Of a DNA stretch of 64,000 nt, positions 59,371 through 64,000 are shown piece after piece (position 1 is the first letter of the stretch; every line of letters starts with the position of its first letter). The notes under the pieces are model-generated. The model saw nothing but the letters and a program-made list of their open reading frames with translations. It ran no database searches and was not told where the DNA came from. Both the position numbers and the translations under genes were made by a program. The stretch is from Phymorhynchus buccinoides (Eukaryota; Mollusca; Gastropoda; Neogastropoda; Raphitomidae): NCBI GenBank assembly GCA_017654935.2, contig CM065680.1:33480295-33544294 (forward strand). The letters run 5' to 3'.

Positions 59371-59462
59371 TATTAAAAACAACTGTAGTTCGTTGAGTGC
59401 TTTAAAACGTCATCTATCTATTGCAGACTATGTTGTACCTCCCATTATGTTTATTCTGGGAG
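59371..59462 (+). pseudogene. Non-LTR reverse transcriptase tail, downstream half
   Basis: Directly after the Tc1 right TA, translation gives SLSALKRHL, the usual last motif of such RTs after the WNxLP block. It is the continuation of the 57260-57733 fragment; the two halves are one base out of frame, consistent with decay. Confidence 0.65.
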
Positions 59463-59473
59463 TCGAAAAGAAC

Positions 59474-59522
59474 AGATTACCGTCCATAAGGGTCTCTGAC
59501 CAATTGGACGCTAATCTCACCT
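59474..59522. repeat. Single unit of the 69-bp minisatellite, opposite orientation
   Basis: ccgtccataagggtctctga and ggacgctaatctcacc are the reverse complement of the 52.4-53.2 kb unit. It shows the unit is also a dispersed sequence. Confidence 0.8.
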
Positions 59523-59667
59523 TCTTTCCGGAAAGAACAGATAGTTGGCTTAAACGGGTTTTTTATTCAACAATTTCAAATTATAAACAATAATGAGGTA
59601 ACAGGGTAACAACACGTATATAGCTTATAACGTAATAACAGATAATTCATTGTCGCCTTCGTCTTAA

Positions 59668-59762
59668 AAACCCTTTCATCGCCACTGTCGCCTCTTGGCA
59701 CCACAATGATTGAACACCCATGTCACTGAAAGGCATCACATGAGGGTCTGGTGTCCAGTGAC
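59668..59762. mobile_element. piggyBac-type MITE, partial, antisense
   Basis: Contains ccctttcatcgccactgtcg and caccacaatgattgaacacc in reverse to the other copies, then breaks off after tccagtgacctt. It shares the aagaggcgacagt variant with copy 6 and with a 45-bp stub at 56605-56650. Confidence 0.75.
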
Positions 59763-59785
59763 CTTATCAAAGACTGTAATGGAGA

Positions 59786-60028
59786 AGACAAGCATCCTGT
59801 CTCTTTTCCCTATATGAGTAGTGAGGACAGAAACACTGGTTATGTCCCTTTTAAACGTGACACATTTACACGTCGATAGGCCAGTTGAATTCTCCGTTCA
59901 AATTCCAGTCTGAGTTTTTGGATAGCCGCCGCTGTGAATGGTGTATAACTACCCCACTAGCGATAACTCTATCAGCCCGGTTCGCTGTAACTCTTAAGTA
60001 GTCCATCTTACCCTTTTAGAATCTTTGA
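59786..60028 (+). repeat. Dispersed repeat F, copy 2
   Basis: Same order of shared words as copy 1, with about 70 bp of unshared sequence in the middle. Confidence 0.88.
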
Positions 60029-60291
60029 CCTGATGTAAAAAGTAGCGCTTCACGAGAACAATGCATCACCAATGTCACAGTCGGATCGCAGCCGCGTTGA
60101 CTCGCATGCAGTGTGGCGTTCCTCGTGGCTGAGAGAATGACGATATTGCCTGGGCAAGGTATTTCAATTAGAAACACATTCAAGTCAAGCTTTCCAGAGT
60201 AGTGGTTGCATGCCTCCTCCGTCTGAAGATACTTTTTTCCTGACACTGCTAGCTACCATATAGGCCTGTCTATATCTATGAGTCTCTCTGT

Positions 60292-61214
<923 letters not shown>

Positions 61215-61218
<4 letters not shown>

Positions 61219-61990
61219 AGGATTGGGTTTCATTTTGTTATGTATAAGTATTTACTAAAAAAATGCGTGCATGTTGGGGATGAATAAGTGGAGTGGGATT
61301 TGGTTTTGTTCTGTCATGTTTATGTGCTTGCATTTACGTTTGATGTATTTTTAGGATTAGTATGTAGAGTGGGCTTGGGCTTGGTTTTGTTATGTGTGTC
61401 GGCTTCAAATTTAAAATGTATACATGTTACGAGTATGTAAAATAGGATTAGTCTTTATTTTGTGATGAGTTAAGTTTACTTATGTGCATGTTAAAGATGA
61501 GGACTAGAAAGTAGGTTTAGGCTTGATTTCGTCATGAGCAGTATTTACTTTTTAATATGTGTATTCGCATGCAAACAATATGACTAGGTCTGCTTTTGTT
61601 ACGAGTATGTGTTTACGTTTTAATTTGTTCATGCTAAAAATGAATAATGTAATGTAGGAATAGGTTTCATGTTGCCATGGGTACATGTATTTACATTTTA
61701 AGTTGTGCATGCTAAGATGAGTAGGTAAAGTAATACTATGTTTGACTTATTATGTGCATGGGTTTCTTTTCAAATAAGTACATTTTAATGATGAATATAT
61801 AGAGTATGATTGAGGTGGGGGTTTTCATGTTTGTGCACTTCTCTATTTTTGAATGTTTAAAGATGAGTGTGAAAAGTAGGATTGGGTTCTATTTTCCCGT
61901 GTGTATGCGCTTACTTCACACATTTTGAATGTTAATAATGAATATAGTTATTAATAATAGGTTTGATTATTATTGATGTGTTACAATATA
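61215..61990 (+). repeat. Degenerate tandem array, about 90-bp period
   Basis: A recurring pattern of gtagagt(g/a)ggattgggttt, ttgttatgtg, tgtttacattttaa, gtgcatgttaa, agatgaata, about eight times with heavy drift. No coding frame. Confidence 0.65.
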
Positions 61991-62131
61991 GGGATTTTTT
62001 TGGCATGCTTTATATTACTTTGTATGTGTTTATTTTCGTTTTCCATTTTCTACTTTTATATATGTATTCTGTCCAGAGGGCTGGGTGTAAAAAAGCATGT
62101 TATTGCTTACTCTATTACCCTCTATAAATAA

Positions 62132-62157
62132 CATTCATTCATTCATTCATTCATTCA

Positions 62158-62223
<66 letters not shown>

Positions 62224-62232
62224 GTCTGTCTG
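62132..62232 (+). repeat. (ATTC)n, (CT)n, (TCTG)n microsatellite
   Basis: Three adjoining simple repeats immediately before the non-LTR fragment. Confidence 0.97.
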
Positions 62233-62269
62233 TCCCATGTTGTTGTTCAAAGCGACCCTTGGCTTTAGG

Positions 62270-63650
62270 GTTTTGTCGAAGGTCGACAGCTACTTCATTG
62301 AGCTAGTCTCATTCTATGGTAATCATTTATGCCCGATAGGGAAAAGTGATCACCAAATTTTAACCTTTTCAATGTACATAAATGCAAATAAGTTTGAAAG
62401 TACACCCCAGGCACAGAATAATAACCATAATTTTTAAAAAAGAAGCAACTTTTAGGGCCTACTAAAAATGAAAGAATATTTTGCAAACCAAGAGTGGACA
62501 CATCTTGAAACTCTAGATGTTGATAATTGCTGGCAGTTTATTCGGGACAAAATTCACAAATCGTTGGAAGAACATATTCCCAAAATCAAAAGGAACATGA
62601 CACTTTTTTTATATTCAAAATCATACTAGACGTCAGTATGACTTAGAAAAAGTGTTAAGAAGAAATATAGGCTCTACCAAAGATTTTTGGAAAACAACAA
62701 ATCTAAGCAAGGTAAAAAATATTAAAAAGCAATTAAAAAGGGAGAGAAAAACCCATGAACGAAAAGTAGCTAAAGAAAACCCTAAACTGTTCTGGAGGTA
62801 CATTAATTCCAGATTGAAAATGAACACAGGGATTAGTCCACTTAAAGATAAAGATGGTAATCTTGTATGTGACGATGAGGGTAAAGCTAATATTTTAAAT
62901 AGCTATTTTTCTAGCGTGTTCACTAGAGAAGACACAGATAATCTACCAAGTGTGAATTGTAAGGCGCCTTAGGCTCATAATTGTACCGACATTCATGTTT
63001 CCCAAGAACAGGTAAGAAGGAAACTGAAAGAATTCGACGCAAACAAAGCCCAGGGCCCAGATAGAGTGTCGGCACCGATTCTGAAAGAGTTGTCTGACGA
63101 ACTGACATGAGACAACTTTTAACTATCTTATTTAACAAAGCGATTTAATGCTCCCAAAAAATAGATGATTTTGACAAAAAAACAGATGCTTGTGGCAAAA
63201 GAAAAGACCATCTAACCCTAACCCTATCCCTAACCACGAAAAGAACCAAGAAATAGAGCAGGAGGGTGTAAATGTACATATTTGCCGATAAATCGATGTA
63301 CAAAGCCATGCACTTATACTATTGTTTTGCTGGAACCATTCCTTTTTTTGGTTGATAAATTTTAAGTCTTTAACAAATCTTTACAAACAGGTGAGCTGCC
63401 CGCAGACTGAAAAAAACCGAAGTAACAGCAATCTTTAAAAATGGTACACAATCTGATCCAGGAAATTACCGGCCTGTAAGCCTCACGTGTATAACTTGCA
63501 AAATGTGAGAACAATGTATTAGAGACGCGGTAGTAGCCCACATGACAAATTTTAACCTGTACTCAGAATGTCAACACAACTTTAGGACAGGAAGATCTTG
63601 CATGACCCAATTGCTGAGTTTTTGTTTCCTGGATTTTGTCCGACTTTTCT
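62270..63650 (+). pseudogene. Decayed non-LTR retrotransposon, endonuclease end to mid RT
   Basis: In order: GKSDHQILTF (end of the AP-like endonuclease, about 62335), a linker with DKIHKSLEEHIPKIKR, FWRYINSRLK and NSYFSSVFTRE (62790-62930), KAQGPDRVSAPILKEL (about 63050) and DPGNYRPVSLTC (about 63460), which are RT blocks in the usual order. Several frame changes and stops show it is not functional. About 260 bp near 63110-63380 is foreign or degenerate and contains a short CCCTAA-like stretch. Confidence 0.8.
63212..63235. repeat. Short CCCTAA-like stretch
   Basis: ctaaccctaaccctatccct, then aacc: about four telomere-like units, one altered, inside a decayed non-LTR element. Confidence 0.6.
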
Positions 63651-63739
63651 TCTGACCTTGAGCCAGTTCCTTCAGATTTGTTGGATTTTCGATCTCAGTC
63701 GTTAGAGAAAATCAAAGTATGATATGCATGGCCGCCGAG

Positions 63740-64000
63740 CAGACGCGATATGGCCTAACCGCGCACGCGCATCTCAGATATCCCGACAGGCTGGAGAGCA
63801 CCCAGAGGCGTGCGGCTCGCTTCATCACCCAGAATTACAAAGACCGCACCCATGGATGCATCTCAAACATGCTGGAACAGCAGGAACTACCTCCACTGCA
63901 AACCGGAAGGAAAGAACGACGTCTCACCCTGTTTTTCAAGATCATCAGGGGTGAGATACTGGCCTTACTAGCGGAACAGTTCCTCAAACCTGTGGCCCAG
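63740..64000 (+). pseudogene. Second non-LTR RT C-terminal fragment, runs off the window
   Basis: The frame beginning near 63747 reads RYPDRLESTQRRAARFI, then MLEQQELPPL and RKERRLTLFFKIIRGE, the C-terminal RT signature of a different, less decayed element than the one just upstream. It is open to the last base of the window; the upstream part is missing. Confidence 0.7.

Noticed and set aside
63212..63235. Telomere or chromosome end
   Set aside because: Only about four imperfect CCCTAA units inside a decayed retrotransposon; too short and internal.

Overview
The window is animal nuclear DNA: spliced coding exons with GT/AG introns, many tRNA-derived SINEs, TA- and TTAA-flanked DNA transposons, decayed non-LTR retrotransposons and very long microsatellites. 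The repeat set (tRNA-headed SINEs, a GAA-tailed SINE, piggyBac-type MITEs, Tc1) and the protein sequence suggest a lophotrochozoan, probably a marine gastropod mollusc. That assignment is inference, not proof.

Region 1 (1-18,360): the 3' half of one gene on the + strand, a homologue of MGAT5 (alpha-1,6-mannosylglycoprotein 6-beta-N-acetylglucosaminyltransferase V, family GT18). Eight coding exons between 2,195 and 16,397 join in phase at every junction into 418 codons plus a stop; the 5' exons lie upstream of the window. The introns are packed with repeats that crowd the splice sites. Most striking, two minisatellites have grown out of splice sites of this gene. A 32-bp array (20 units) repeats the 3' splice site and first 22 nt of exon 5. 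A 77-bp array (22 units) repeats the last 20 nt of exon 7 and its 5' splice site.

Region 2 (18,361-37,090): no gene recognised. It holds a 1.24-kb TA-flanked DNA element, SINEs, foldback elements, piggyBac-type MITEs, and tandem arrays of 129, about 107, 86 and 50 bp.

Region 3 (37,095-41,405): a 4.3-kb, 34-bp-period satellite that is almost pure pyrimidine on the + strand. Its very long open frames are compositional artefacts.

Region 4 (41,406-57,060): retrotransposon remnants, (CT)n and (CA)n tracts, a perfect 113-bp inverted repeat, a 69-bp minisatellite, and a 2-kb directly and invertedly duplicated CA block. At 50,603-50,788 there is one plausible first coding exon of a second gene, which would encode a type II membrane protein.

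Region 5 (57,061-64,000): a 1,633-bp Tc1 element with a near-complete DD34E transposase, inserted into the end of a decayed non-LTR reverse transcriptase. It is followed by 0.9 kb of CT-rich DNA, a degenerate tandem array, and two more decayed non-LTR elements running to the window edge.
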